A DNA stretch of 45,000 bases, taken from contig CAUYUJ010013892.1 of assembly GCA_963575745.1 (NCBI GenBank), positions 317,094-362,093 on the forward strand, given 5' to 3'. This document shows positions 19,327 through 30,192 of this stretch, in pieces. Each line of letters opens with the position of its first letter. Positions within the stretch are counted from its first letter, which is position 1. The notes beneath the pieces are model-generated. The model saw only the letters and a list, made by a program, of their open reading frames with translations. It was not told where the DNA came from and did no database searches. Both the position numbers and the translations under genes were made by a program. The DNA comes from Prorocentrum cordatum (Eukaryota; Sar; Dinophyceae; Prorocentrales; Prorocentraceae).

Positions 19327-22300
19327 CTAGGCTGCCGCCGCCTCCAGCGCCTGGGACTGGCACTTCGGGATGCTGGACCACAAGCCTTTGGCTTGCAAGT
19401 CCTCGATGGTCGCCTGCGCCTGGGCTTTCTTCTTCTGGCCTGTGAGCTTCGGCATCACGTAGCTCAGGTTGAACTGCGAAAGTGACCCCAACGGCCACGC
19501 TGGCATCCACCGCCGCGCCCGCGATCTTCTTCATGAAGTCGCTGCTCTTGAAGAACGGCGAAGTCTTCACGACCTGCAGGTACGCATTGAGAGCACCGCT
19601 GGCCTGTGAAATCCTGGAATCCTCGTCCTCCTCCTCCTGCTCCTCCCCCTCCTCTTCATCTTCCTCTTCCTCCCCCTCCTCCTCTACTCTCCCCCTCCTC
19701 CTCCTCCTCCCCCTCCTCCCCCTCCTCTTCCTCCTCGTCCTTCTCGTCCTCCCCATCCTCTTCCTCCTCCTCCTCCTCCTCCTCCTCCTCTTCCTCCTCC
19801 TCCTCCCTTCTCTCTCTTTCCTCTTCCTCCTCCTCTTTCTCTCCCTTCCCCTCCTCTTCCACCTCCTCCTCCTCCTCCTCCTCCTCCTCCTCTCTTCCCC
19901 CCCTCCTCCTCCTCCTCCTCCTCGCCCTCGTCCCCCTCCATCCCCTGGCGCCGCGAACTTTGTCTTCGCCCTCATCATCCATCGGGCCGCCCTCGAGGAC
20001 AGAGGGGCCCACGGGCCCATGGGGACAGGGGCGCTGGCCGGGAGGCCTGAGCACCGCGGCGCACCGACAGCCAAGACGGCAACGACAACGACAGCGCCTT
20101 GCCAAGGTCCTTGTAGTGGGGATTGGTGAGGATGAGCTTGACCACGGGCGGGGCGGGCGAGTCCATCAACTTGCCCATGGAACCCTTGTAGTCAGGGATC
20201 CCCTCAAGGCACTGCCGCGCGAGGTCTTGCAACGTTTTCTTGATCAAGGAGACCTCGGCGACCAAAGTGGTGTCCAGCCAGAAAACCGACTTGGCAAGCA
20301 ACTGGGCGTGCGGGAAGTCGTCCAGAGCGGGGCGGTGCTCCACCGCGCCCTCGGAGGAGAGAGCCTTGCTCAAGAACACGCCGAAAGCAGGCTCGCGAAC
20401 GTCCTGGGGGCGAGGGGGCCCCAAGACCGCCCCCCCCCCCACCACCGCCCCTCCTCCCTCACCCTCGCACCCGGCGATGCATCGGCGATGCATCGGCGGG
20501 CCCCACCGCCCCCACCACCCCCACCGCAACCACCGCCACCTTACTCCGCCCTGCACCACCCCCCCCGCCACCCCTCCCCCGAGCACGCGCGGGCGCGCGT
20601 GCTCCCTCAACCTCAGCCTCCCTCCTCCGCAACCCCTCCACCCCCTCCTCCACAACCCCATCCACCCCCTCCCCCTCCCCCTCCCTCCCTGCTCTGCTGC
20701 ATGCTTCCCTCCACCCGCCCTCCCCCCTCCCCCCCCCCCCCCCTCCCCCCACCCCCTCCTCCCCCCTTCATCCCCCTTCCCCCTTTGTGTCGCCGATCCA
20801 TGTTCTCGGGCGGCTCTTCGCCTCCACTCTTGACGTGCCGGTCCGCGAGGTCCTCCAGGAACAACTTGACATCCTCCCAGCAGCGCCTGCCCTCGGCTAA
20901 ATGGTGCATCACGTCCTTGGTGACTTCGCAGGCCCCCTTCTTGAAGATGAACGGTAGAACGCACCTCCACGTGGCGAGGGACTTGGCGACGCAACACGCC
21001 TGCAACCACAATAACGGGTCATCGACCACCCTGCACCCAGCGAGAGCGGAATCCAACAATTGAGCTGCCTGAATACTCAACTCCACACCTTCTCCGACCT
21101 TGGGCTTGGGGACGAGGAGGCCAACCGACTTCGGGCCCCAGTCCGCGCGGCAGACGGCGTCGGCCCACTGCGACTCCTGCATGAAGCCGTCCGCTGGGAA
21201 GTTGGCGAAAACGAAATCACGCAAGAAATCTTTGAAAGCGCCCAGGTCCTTCACCAACGCATCTTTGGCAAGCGTGATGCTCTTCTTGAAAAGCTCGTGC
21301 GATTCAAACGTGTCGAAAAAACGCGGCATCATCTCGCCCAAGCCGAACGAACTGACCGCGTCACCCATGGCCGTGCCCTCTTGGAAAAGGGAACTGGATT
21401 CGCGCAGGAACTTGACCACTGCCCTCGCGTAGCAGTACTTGCCTGTTGCATCCTGGTCGACGAGGCACAAATTGTTCATGGCTTCGCGCACCTTGGGGAT
21501 CCAGTCGAGCATCTGCTGCATGATTCCCTTGTCAGAGTACCGCCTCAAAAGCTCGCAGCGCTCTGGGAGGGCAAGAATTGCCCTGGTCAAATCATGCAAC
21601 TGGCGCTCCATTGATAGAACAACTTCCTTATCCCACAGCTTCTCCTGAATATGCTTCTCCAGAGCCTCGTTGAATGACACGATCAGTTCCTCGGTGTCAA
21701 ATGCAGCGCTATCCCATGCCCGCCCTTCCCATCCTTGCGACTCCTCGCTGGCCTGAGCGCCCCCCTCCACCCTCGCCCCTTACCAGATCGCAAGGATGGG
21801 AAAAGAAGGCCGACGGAGTTCCGCTGGATTTGAAACCTTCTCAGCCAATCCTCGTGGCCATCCATAAACGTCTGCGTCAAGCACTTGAGAAGCATGGTCA
21901 CGCGCTCGCCCATAGAGTCCGTCTCCATATAGGCAGTGGCAGCCTGGGGCAAAGATCCAATGGTACTCGAAAGCTCGATGGTCGCAGACGTAACGGCGAG
22001 AACAAGCTCCATGGCGCCCATGGTCGCGCCTTCCTTGCAACCGCACTCGCACACTGCAAAAGCATCGGTAATTACCGCGATGTTCTCGAGCACTTTGCCC
22101 GCGATGCTGTTCCCAGCCTTCTTCCCTTCAAGTGATTTAGCCGCCGACTTCAGGAGCTCGTCGCCTTTTGGCCACTCCCTCAAGTAAGAGCTCAGCGAAA
22201 ACTTGCCACTCATGATGCCATCGTAGTTCTGCTGAATGGCGTCCACGCCCTCACTACTCATGACAGCCTCGCCGAAGATAGAAAGGACGGACTGAAGGGC

Positions 22301-24483
22301 CTGCATGTCGTTGCGGATGTCGATGAAACACGTTTCGGGGCATTCCTTGGCGATCTGAAGCAACCTTTCAGTCAGGCCGGAAGCGTCGCCCTGGCACAGC
22401 AAGCTAACCTTCATCTTGACCATGTCACGAATAGTATTCTCCTGGCTGCTCTGCGAAGTGAACTCTAGCTCGATGAGAGTCTCTGTCGACATGTATCCCC
22501 AGAGCGCCTTGCCATCCTCGGCGGCCTCAACGTTCGAAGAGAGGTAGTTCACCATCATCCAAGACGGGAAGGGCGGCTTGGCCTCCGGCGGGGTCCGCAA
22601 GAATACCAGGGAGTTGGCCAGCGTTTTTTTGAAGTCGCTGTCGAAGGCCTGCTTCTTCACCCAAGCCTTGGAGATCTGGACTGCCTCTTGAAATTGCTTC
22701 TTGATCGACTGGTTCTCAGGGCTGTCAACCGAGAGGCAGGCGGTCTCGGGCAGCTTGGCGGCTTCGTCAGCGGGCATCAACTCCTGGACGAAATCGCAGC
22801 CGATCCTCTCCAGGCGGCGTCTGAAGTTGTTGTTCTGTCTGTTGAAGTACTTCTCGTCCATCGAACTCGCCTTGTACTCAATCAACGCCTCGAGCACTTC
22901 CGCCCTGCGGTCCTGTCTGGGGCGACCCTGCCCTCTGCCCTTCTTGGGATCGGTGCCAGTGTCGGGGGCTGGATCCGGAACGCCATCTTCAATTGCCGCT
23001 GGGCGCCGCTGGCGCTTTTGCTGGCTTGCAGAGGGCGTTGGCTTAGGCTTCGCCTTCGGCTTCGCTTTAGCCTTTCCAGATGCGTCTTGCACGGCAGCCT
23101 CAGGCGCTCTCCGGGCCAAGACAAGTCCCGTGAAGAAACTGGGTCGCGAGTCCTCATCGTCATGGTCGGGGGCGCCAGTAGCCCCACCGCTGCCAGAAGA
23201 AGAGCCTTGCAGCGATGGCGTGGGGACATCCAAGGAGGCCGCTCGCTGCGGCGCGAATTGGGATTGCATGGCTTCCCCAGTAGCCCTTGGGAAGAACTCT
23301 GCGAGAGCACTTGCCATGGCCTCGAAACCTCGCTCGACCTCGCCGGAGAACAACTGCCTGTCCGACGAGAACCGCTCCTCCTCCAACCTGGCCCCCTGCA
23401 CGTCCACGTTAGATTCCGACCATTCCAATTGGCCTGGCACCCGGACGCATTCGCAGCCGCAATGTAAAAAGACAGCGTGGTTTTTCCCATTGGTAAATGG
23501 GTCTCCAAATTCTTGACGGTAGTTATCAATCAACATAATCCTGTTGGGCGCCTGGCGTGTCTCCACTGTCTTCTCGCGGAAAGAGAGGGCCCGGGTCTTG
23601 ACCTTGTCCCAGTCGAGCTTCCCGCTGCTCCTGCTCCCGCTGTCGCGGTTGTGCCCGAGCTGGTTGAATAGCAACGCCGCCTCATGGCGCTGCGAGTAGA
23701 AGGCCACGCACAACTCACGGTCTGTGCCAAGCTCTGTCTGGAACTTCGCAATGGAGTTGTACTTCCCGTTCTGCTCGTACAGGGCTGCGCGGGGGGGAAC
23801 GTCGGCATCGTCGGCGTCGTCGCCGTCGTCTCAACGCGCCATCCCCCCTCTTTCCAATGTTAATGTTGGAGGGCGCCTATGCAACTGTTTCGACTTTGAC
23901 GCCGTCGTCGGAACACATGCTCCCAGTGGAGGATAGGGGTGAAGAGGGAGTCATCTCGGAGCTCGCTATCCTGGTAATCCTCCGGCATCCACGTCCACCC
24001 CGACTCGTCATCCGCGTTACCACCCTCCTCATCTCCTCCCAACCTTCCCCCCTCCTCCTCCTCCTCCTCCCCCTCCTCCCACGCCCCCCCCTCCCCCTCC
24101 TCCTCCTCTCCCTCCCCCCCCTCCTCCCCCTCCCCCTCCTCCTCCTCCCCCTCCTCCGACAGGGCGAACTTGGGCGTCCACTGGCCCCCTCCTTTAGCGT
24201 TTGATGCCAGGAGGCCTGCGTACACCCTGAGGCAGTAAAAGCACACGTTGCCCTTATTCAGCTTGTTCGTGGCGCAAGGCAGGCAGCCCCAGCAGAGCGG
24301 CTGGGCACCGTGCACGTGATCGAGCTCCGTGTCCTTGCGAAAGCACAATCGACACGCGCGCCCGTCTGCCAAAACTTCGATCTCGTTGCGATTCATATTG
24401 AATACCTTGGCAATCATCTTCGACTCGTTCTTCTCTCCCCAGGGGCCGAAAGTAGCGCGGCCCGGGTCGCCGCGCCCGTACAT
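19327..24483 (-). CDS. Gene B: five-exon Cys-rich protein of unknown function
   Basis: Minus-strand exons: about 24483-23905, 23784-21784, 21733-20796, 20403-20098 and 19603-19327. The fourth begins after CCCCCAG, ends before a GC donor and has 306 nt. The proposed ATG at 24483 begins MYGRGDPGRATFGPWG; the frame is also open upstream, so the true start may lie further 5'. The N-terminal region has a dense Cys/His pattern (C44-x2-C47, H56/H58, C64-x2-C67-x2-C70, C81-x2-C84), probably zinc-binding. A Glu/Gly run, an Ala/Lys/Pro stretch (GKAKAKPKAKPKP) with basic QKRQRR, and a long helical region follow. The last exon ends KCQSQALEAAAA before TAG. One extra G in GGGG (19486-19489) shifts the last exon's frame; with three Gs it reads through as VGSLSQFNLSYVMPK. 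I know no named family. A nuclear location is only suggested by the basic stretch. Confidence 0.7.
19621..19930. repeat. Degenerate TCC microsatellite forming most of gene B intron 4
   Basis: A TCC/CTTCC tract (GGA/GAA in the transcript) lies between the fourth exon (ends about 20098) and the fifth exon (starts 19603 after TTCACAG). Confidence 0.85.
20404..20795. repeat. C-rich and CCCCT tract in gene B intron 3
   Basis: The intron between the third and fourth exons is almost wholly C/T-rich on the plus strand (G/A in the transcript), with homopolymer C-runs near 20430 and 20730. It also has a short tandem CGATGCATCGGCG repeat at about 20473-20500 and a palindromic CACGCGCGGGCGCGCGTG near 20583-20600. 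Confidence 0.75.
21734..21783 (-). other. Short intron of gene B with an inverted repeat across both splice sites
   Basis: In transcript orientation the upstream exon ends CCCATCCTTGCGATCTG before GTAAGG, and the acceptor region reads TCGCAAG then GATGGGAAG. TTCCCATCCTTGCGA and TCGCAAGGATGGGAA are perfect 15-nt reverse complements. They lie in the exon end and across the acceptor, so folding brings both splice sites together. The acceptor at 21734 gives a 50-nt intron in matching phase; a second AG at 21725 also keeps the frame. Confidence 0.7.
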
Positions 24484-25690
24484 GAGCCTCGGCGGCTGAC
24501 CCCGCCCAGCTCCACGAGGCCCCTGGGCAGCCCTCCAGGCCCCTCCGGGGCCCTTCCCCCTTAATGCGATCGGGTGAGCCCCCCCCCTTGCCCTCATCCA
24601 ATCATCACGGAGGCCTCTGCTAAGACGGGAACGAAAGCGCATCGCCTGCGGCCTGCGTGCCGAGCGCCATGTTCGGTACGCGGGGCCCGAATGGGGTTGC
24701 CGAGAGCCCTCCACCCAAAGAAGCTGAGCCAGGTGTGCAACGCCGCCGCCACCCCACTCCCCAAAACTGAATCATTCAAACGTTTCAAATGCGAGGGTAA
24801 TTCATCCGAGCCCAGGCCGAACCAATCCTGAACTCACGCCGAACGAGGCGCGACCCTGCGCGACCTGGGCGCCTGGCCGACGACGACGACGCCGACGACG
24901 ACGTCAACGATGCCGTGGCCACGACGGAACTACGCCTGCGATGATGCAGACGGCGGCGGCGACTGCCACGGTGGCGACAACGACGACGACGACGACGACG
25001 ACTGCGAGCATGGCGACGGCGACGACGACAGCAATGGCGACGAATACCACAGCGACCAGGGACCCTTCGACGTCATCGTCGTCGTTGGCGTCGTCATCGT
25101 CAACGTCGGCGCCATGGTCGCCGCCATCTCTTCATCGGAAGGGGTGTCTTCGTTTTCAGGTCCCGACGTCACGTGGCGCAATTAGGCAACGAGCTTGTTT
25201 TAACGCCATCGTTGGTGTAATGACTTTTGCGGGCGATCATGCGCCGCCACGAATCACTGTTGCTGGGGCGGGGGGGGGGGGGGCTCGAAGCACGAACCTG
25301 TGTGAGGAGGTTGAATGCGCGCGACGCCTGGGCTGCATGATCGACGTCGTCAAGCACGACATCGCGGCAGCTTTTCTGAGAACCAGGACAACACTGGGTC
25401 CAAAACCTGACAGACCAGAGGCGACCATTCACTCGATGAACGGCGCGAATCATATGTTAATCATATGCCAAACGCCCTGGCAGCCCTGCTACGAAGGAAC
25501 GCGCCCCAACGTTCGGCAGTGGGCCGAACATCGCATTCTGCGAACTAGGCTGGCTCCAGCCGGCTGGCCCCTCCATGCGGCTGCTCTGTGAATTATCACG
25601 CAAAACACTTCGCTCTAGCACGCCCTCGTCACGGCCCCCCACCTCCCTTCTTGTCCTCCTATCCCCCTTCCCCGTGCCAGGGCCTCAGGT
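24484..25690. other. Intergenic stretch between genes B and E
   Basis: No gene is supported. A plus-strand frame at about 25175-25590 (HDIAAAFLRTRTTLGP, CQTPWQPCYEGTRPN) looks faintly coding but matches nothing I know. A G14 run lies near 25267. Confidence 0.4.
24880..25065. repeat. (ACG)n/(GAC)n imperfect microsatellite
   Basis: Clusters of GACGAC with GGC and AAC variants; both strands give only Asp/Thr/Arg or Ser/Val low-complexity frames. Confidence 0.8.
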
Positions 25691-25696
25691 GAGTGC

Positions 25697-26978
25697 TTAT
25701 CGACCCCCCAAGGCGACGAACAGTCCTAATCCCACGGCCGCGAAGGTGAAGCCTGAAAAGGCGTTGCCTGTAAGCAACGAGCACAAAGCCTGGGGCCATT
25801 CCTTCTTGGGGGAGAAATAGCCGATGAGTCCCAAGAGGTGTGTGCCCTTGATCACCTTCCACAACTTCTGGCCGTCTGGACCCTCCACCCTGGCAACGAT
25901 CACGCTATGCGTGGTGAGGGTGGGCAGCTCGTCCTTGAAGATTTTGCCGTTCGAGTCCTCGCCTATGTGCCACGACAAGCTGACGTTCGCGTCCACGAAC
26001 TGCCACGTGCCCTTAACAAGCGGGTAAGCGTCCTTCTCCTCTGCGTAGGCAACGACCTCCACCTCGTGGGGGGCGAGGAGAGCCATGCAATCCTGGAGCG
26101 CCTCCGGGTACGACGACAGCACTGGAGGGTAATCCAACTTCGCCTGCTTGAAGATGTCAATGTTGAAGTCGCTCGTGCCCTTCAACTTCTTCCTCTTCGG
26201 CGGGATGCCCTCGTCCGCGAGGAGCTCGATCTCCCACATGTCGAAAAAGGCGGACAAAGGCAAAGGACCGATCTTCACGGACGGCACCACCGTCGAGAAT
26301 ATGTCCGAGGGGTTGTTGGCGAACTCTCCTTCCACAAGGGGCGGGACTCAACTTCCACCTCTGCCTATCCACCGTCTCCTCCTCCACCGCCCCCTCCTCC
26401 TCCACCGCCCACCTCTCCACCGTCTCCTCCTCCGCCTCCTCCACCGTCTCCTCCTCCTCCACGTCCACCGCCTCCTCCTCCACTTCCACTGTCCCAAGAG
26501 GTGTGGGGCGTGGTTTTTGTTCGACGCCAACGCGCCCCGAGTGGCGTGATGCCCCTAGCTCCACAGCCGCTTTGCAATTTCTAATCGCCCCCATCGCCCC
26601 CTTGCGCCATCGAGGGCCGAAGCCCCCAGGGTCGGCGGCGCTGGCCGCGAGGCCTTACAGGTAGAATCCTCCGAAAGGCCATCTATCTCGAGTGACTGCC
26701 CTGAAACGTTGAAAACCCTTCGGCGTCCGATCTTGATGCCGACGAGCACCATGCGGGCGCGCCTGACGGGGCTCCCGGAGTCGCGAGCCTCCAGAGCCAA
26801 GGCGCGCGCGTGGTAGCCCAACCCTGTCAGGACGCCGACGATGTGATCGGCGTCCGATTTCTGGCCCGGGACCATCTCTGTCATCAACTTCGTCAGGTTT
26901 TCGAGTATGATGATGTGTGGGCGGCTCTTGGTGACGTACCTCTCAGTCGCCTCCCAAGCCTGCGCGAGGGGGCTGGCG

Positions 26979-27011
<33 letters not shown>

Positions 27012-27600
27012 GGACGACGACGAGGGCGCCCTCATCCCTCATCCTCCTCATCCTCCTGTTTCTATGCCCCTCCTTCTCAGCAGAGCCGTTCTCAGACCAT
27101 TGGGAAACCAATTCTCGACCGTCCTGCGCAAACCGCACCCCCTATGAACTCTGCGAAAGGCTTTGAAAATGACCATGGAGGGAGGGGGGGGGGGGGGCTT
27201 TCGGGGCGCGCCGATGGGGGGCGATTGCTGGCATTTAGTTAGCGAAGGGGAGATCTACCAACATCAACCAGACCGACTGAACCACCCGTCCTCCAACTGC
27301 TGCCCTCAAACCCCCTTCGCGCCCAAGCGGGAGGGCCGGGGGGGGCGAAGAGGGGGTGGGCGAGAAGGGCGAGGAGGACGAGGAGCACGAAAAGGGCGAG
27401 GAAGACGAGAGCGGGCCTCGCCAATGGCGCCCTCCCCGCTCTGACACGGGTTCGGGCACTTGTTCCCCCGCGTAGAAGAATTGAGGTTCGAGGCGGTAAC
27501 GCAACTGAACCCTGCTGCGAACACCTTGACGTGAGGGACCACGACCCACTGGCCGCTCTTCGCGTCAAGCGCCCTCGCCTCCGATAACCTTAGGGCGGCC
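25697..27600 (-). CDS. Gene E: C5-cytosine methyltransferase homologue, C-terminal exons
   Basis: Three minus-strand exons. Exon 1 (about 27600-27417; 5' edge uncertain) carries VKVFAAGFSCVTASNLNSST, the place of motif IV, where C5 methyltransferases have their catalytic Cys (codon 27501-27503). Exon 2 (26959-26659, 301 nt, CGCAG acceptor, GTAAGG donor) has RPHIIILENLTKL (motif VI, usually ENV) and GYHARALALEARDSGS followed by RRARMVLVG (motif VIII type). Exon 3 (26346-25697, acceptor after GTTGAG, phase matching exon 2) is the target-recognition region, ending LCSLLTGNAFSGFTFAAV. Its GNA (25760-25768) is motif X. The enzyme family moves a methyl group from S-adenosylmethionine to cytosine C5. 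Motif I (AdoMet binding) is not found in the window, so the gene is partial here or its first exons are missing. Phe-Ser-Cys instead of Pro-Cys, and ENL instead of ENV, are departures that leave activity open. Confidence 0.75.
26347..26492. repeat. CTCCACCG/TCC microsatellite in gene E intron 2
   Basis: An imperfect CTCCTCCACCGC tract (GGTGGAGGAG in the transcript) immediately upstream of the 3' splice site of exon 3. Confidence 0.8.
26493..26543. repeat. Interspersed intronic repeat, copy 1
   Basis: The plus strand CCAAGAGGTGTGGGGCGT, then TTCGACGCCAACGCGCC, matches the block at 32639-32689 (CCAAGAGGTGCGGGGCGT, then TCCGACGCGAACGCGCC). Here it lies inside an intron of gene E. The other copy directly precedes an acceptor-like site of gene F. 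Confidence 0.65.
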
Positions 27601-27714
27601 AGCGGGCGCTGCCGCGCGCGCGACGCTCGTCAAGCAAACCCGACGCAGCCGCCATTCCTGGACATCGAGACCCCAGGAGCCAGAGCCAAGGAATTGTGCC
27701 TGTCTCGGAGTCGA

Positions 27715-27935
27715 CGCGGGAGCCCCCTGGGCCCCTCTTAGGGCCCTCTTGGGCGTCTCTCGGAGCCTTCTCAGGGGCCTACGAGAGGCCCGAGAGGGCC
27801 GTAAGAGGGGCCCTGGAGGGGCCCGGGAATTCTGCCCCAACCCAGCGACCCTCTGGGCGCCCACTTGGGCGTCTCTCGGAGCCTTCCCAAGTGCCGCAAG
27901 TGCCCAAACGGAGCCAAGAGGGCACTGCCGCGGGC
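27715..27935. repeat. Degenerate GGCCC-AAGA repeat tract, inverted orientation
   Basis: Loose repeats such as GGGCCCTCTTGGGCGTCT, CTCGGAGCCTTCTCAGG and GGCCCGAGAGGGCC. This is the reverse orientation of the family seen at 29625-30020, 39660-40115 and 44455-44570. There is no fixed period. Confidence 0.6.
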
Positions 27936-27939
27936 CCGA

Positions 27940-28211
27940 GGGACGACAACGACGACGACTCCGACCCCGACAACGACTCCGACGCCGACTCCGGCGACGA
28001 CGACGACGAGGACGACGACGACGACGACGACGATGGCGACGACGTCGACGACTCCAACTCCGACCCCCCCTCCGACGCCGACGCGCCGACGACGACGCCG
28101 ACTCCAACAACGACGACGACGACGACGACGACGAGTGGAGGGATGAATATCTACACCTGGTGCTACATTACCTACACCTGGCGACGACCGCGGCGACGGC
28201 GACGGCGGCTG

Positions 28212-28243
<32 letters not shown>

Positions 28244-28265
28244 TCGACGACTCCGATGGCGACTC
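27940..28265. repeat. GAC microsatellite with one 53-bp core module
   Basis: GACGAC/GACTCC arrays surround one copy (28133-28185) of the conserved module that starts GAGTGGAGGGATGAATATCT and recurs six times at 32786-33650. Confidence 0.85.
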
Positions 28266-28381
28266 CGACGGGGAATCTAGAAGAGGGAGCGACGAGGGCA
28301 AAAGGAGGGAGCCGCTGCAGGCCGCTGGAGGCAGAAGAAAGACGATTCTCTACCCATCATATGGTTCTTGTATTGTTTCTA

Positions 28382-28655
<274 letters not shown>

Positions 28656-28767
28656 ATCATCCAGATTTCAATGGAGAGGTTTCTCTACTCCGAGGTGCCG
28701 CAGCGCCGCAGAGTCGCGCTGCAGGAGCGGCGGCCTGGGAAGTCACCTGGCAGACTGTTCTGTTACC

Positions 28768-28850
28768 AGGCAGGCAAGCTGTCACCAGCCAGGCAGGCTG
28801 TCACCAGGCAGGCTGTCACCCAGCAAGCAGGCTGTCACCAGTCAGGCTTC
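28768..28850. repeat. Short minisatellite, AGGCAGGCTGTCACC unit
   Basis: Four to five imperfect copies of a 15-18 bp unit (GGCAAGCTGTCACCAGCC, GGCAGGCTGTCACCA and similar), just beyond the 3' end of gene H. Confidence 0.8.
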
Positions 28851-29384
28851 GAGCTGAGGCGCGCGCTCAGAGAGGCTGTCCTCGTCATCGGAACTGTCCT
28901 GGTGGAACGAATCCTCGTCATCAAAGTCTGGTGCTCCTGCGCCTGATGCATCGTCGCTGTCGCTTGACGCGTCATCTGCTGCTCCTGCGGCTGCTTCTTG
29001 CCCAGCTGCTTCTTGCCCGGCTGCTTCTTGCCCGGCTGCTGCTTCGTCGCCCGCTGCTCCTGCAGCTGCCCCAGCGCACCCCCCAGCTGCTGCTTCTTGC
29101 CCGGCTGCCTGGCGCACGTTGCACCTCTGCATGACGTCCTGCACCTTCCTGCCAGTAGCGTCGTTGATCTCGTCGCAGCGAGCCATCGCATTCAAAATGA
29201 TGCGCTGGATATGTGACTGACTGGTCTGAATCACTTTAGCGCGCTTGCGGTGGCCTTTCATCTGGAGCTGCAGAATGCGGTTTTGCAGCGAAAGGCGGTT
29301 GATCATCCGTTCCTCATGGCCCGACCTCAGCAATTGCACTCGCTTCGGCGGCATTGGGGGTCGGACGTTGCCGAGGGCGCCCAT
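28842..29384 (-). CDS. Gene H: small basic/acidic two-part protein
   Basis: An ATG at 29384 opens a 180-codon frame ending at TGA (28842). The N-terminal half is basic and helical (MPPKRVQLLRSGHEERMINR, QLQMKGHRKRAKVIQ, IILNAMARCDEIND). It is followed by an in-frame repeat of AAGQE (15-bp unit, about 29000-29060) and then a Ser/Asp/Glu tail (SSDSDDAS, DSSDDEDSLSE). This layout is common in disordered nuclear proteins, but no family is recognised. It lies upstream of, and on the same strand as, gene E. I cannot exclude that it is the first exon of a longer gene, because a splice donor near its end would be hard to see. Confidence 0.5.
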   Translation of the reverse strand: MGALGNVRPPMPPKRVQLLRSGHEERMINRLSLQNRILQLQMKGHRKRAKVIQTSQSHIQRIILNAMARCDEINDATGRKVQDVMQRCNVRQAAGQEAAAGGCAGAAAGAAGDEAAAGQEAAGQEAAGQEAAAGAADDASSDSDDASGAGAPDFDDEDSFHQDSSDDEDSLSERAPQLEA

Positions 29385-29718
29385 AGCCGAACGCGCCCCC
29401 GAGCTTGCGCGGGCGCTACTGAGGCTCTGAAGATCCCAGGGGCCCCAGGATTCATCGACTCACAAAGCTGGCGGTCCGTTCGTCTAAGGGAACCTTCAAC
29501 AATGTCCGACTGGGAAAGAAGGGCCCACGCGACGAGAAGGCGATCCGCGCAAAGCGTGAAGAGCTTACCTAAGCACAAATGGCTACTGAGACTGTTGGAG
29601 GCAATGACAACACCACAGTGGCTCCACTATAACCTCAGACGGCCCCAATATGGCCCAAGATGGCCCCAAGATCGCTCCAACAGGGCCCTCAGAAGGCTCC
29701 GAGACGGCCCCTGGAGTT

Positions 29719-29747
29719 ATGTCCCAGCGGCCGCTGAGTTGGGACAT
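29719..29747. other. Palindrome copy 1 (ATGTCCCA...TGGGACAT)
   Basis: ATGTCCCAGCGGCCGC followed by TGAGTTGGGACAT; the outer 8 bp pair perfectly. Confidence 0.75.
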
Positions 29748-29846
29748 GACGCCCGCGGCCCTAGGTGCGCCCTGTTAGGGCCCTACCAGGAGCCCGAGGA
29801 AGATTCAAGAGAATCCTCAGATGACCCCAAGACTGTCCCAGGAATC

Positions 29847-29875
29847 ATGTCCCAGCGGCCGCTCGGCTGGGACAT
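29847..29875. other. Palindrome copy 2 (ATGTCCCAGC...GCTGGGACAT)
   Basis: ATGTCCCAGCGGCCGC followed by TCGGCTGGGACAT; the outer 10 bp pair perfectly around a 9-nt loop. It starts 128 bp after copy 1. Confidence 0.8.
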
Positions 29876-30192
29876 ACCTCATGGGCCCCGCTTTGGACCC
29901 TCTTCGAACCCTCTTGGGTCTTGGGGCCTCTTGGAGCCCTCGGGGCCATCTGAAAAGCCAAGCATGGCCCCAACAAGCTTACAAAAAGGCCCCAAGAGGG
30001 CCCAAACAGGGCTCCGAAGCCGCGCGCGGCTACGAAATAACGACAATGGCGACGACGAACGACGATGAGCGATGCCGAGGTGGCGTCCCGGATGGCCTCC
30101 ACACTCATTCACTAAGCCCCTCCTGGCCTGGGCTTCAGTTCAAGCGTGAGGAATGTCACAATGCCCATGCCTGGCCGTCAAGTCTGCACGTC

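Larger units (their letters stand above)
29625..30020. repeat. Degenerate GGCCC-AAGA repeat tract with two 29-bp palindromes
   Basis: Loosely repeated phrases such as GGCCCAAGATGGCCCC, AGGGCCCTCAGAAGGC and AAAGGCCCCAAGAGGGCC. Two near-identical palindromes (29719-29747 and 29847-29875) are embedded in it. Confidence 0.65.

Noticed and set aside
21683-21783. Extension of the long gene B frame past 21784 (SGKGRGWRGALRP and on)
   Set aside because: This is read-through into the GTAAGG intron; phase and protein character resume only after the acceptor.
24880-25065. Asp-rich or Thr-rich protein on either strand
   Set aside because: Translation of an ACG/GAC microsatellite.
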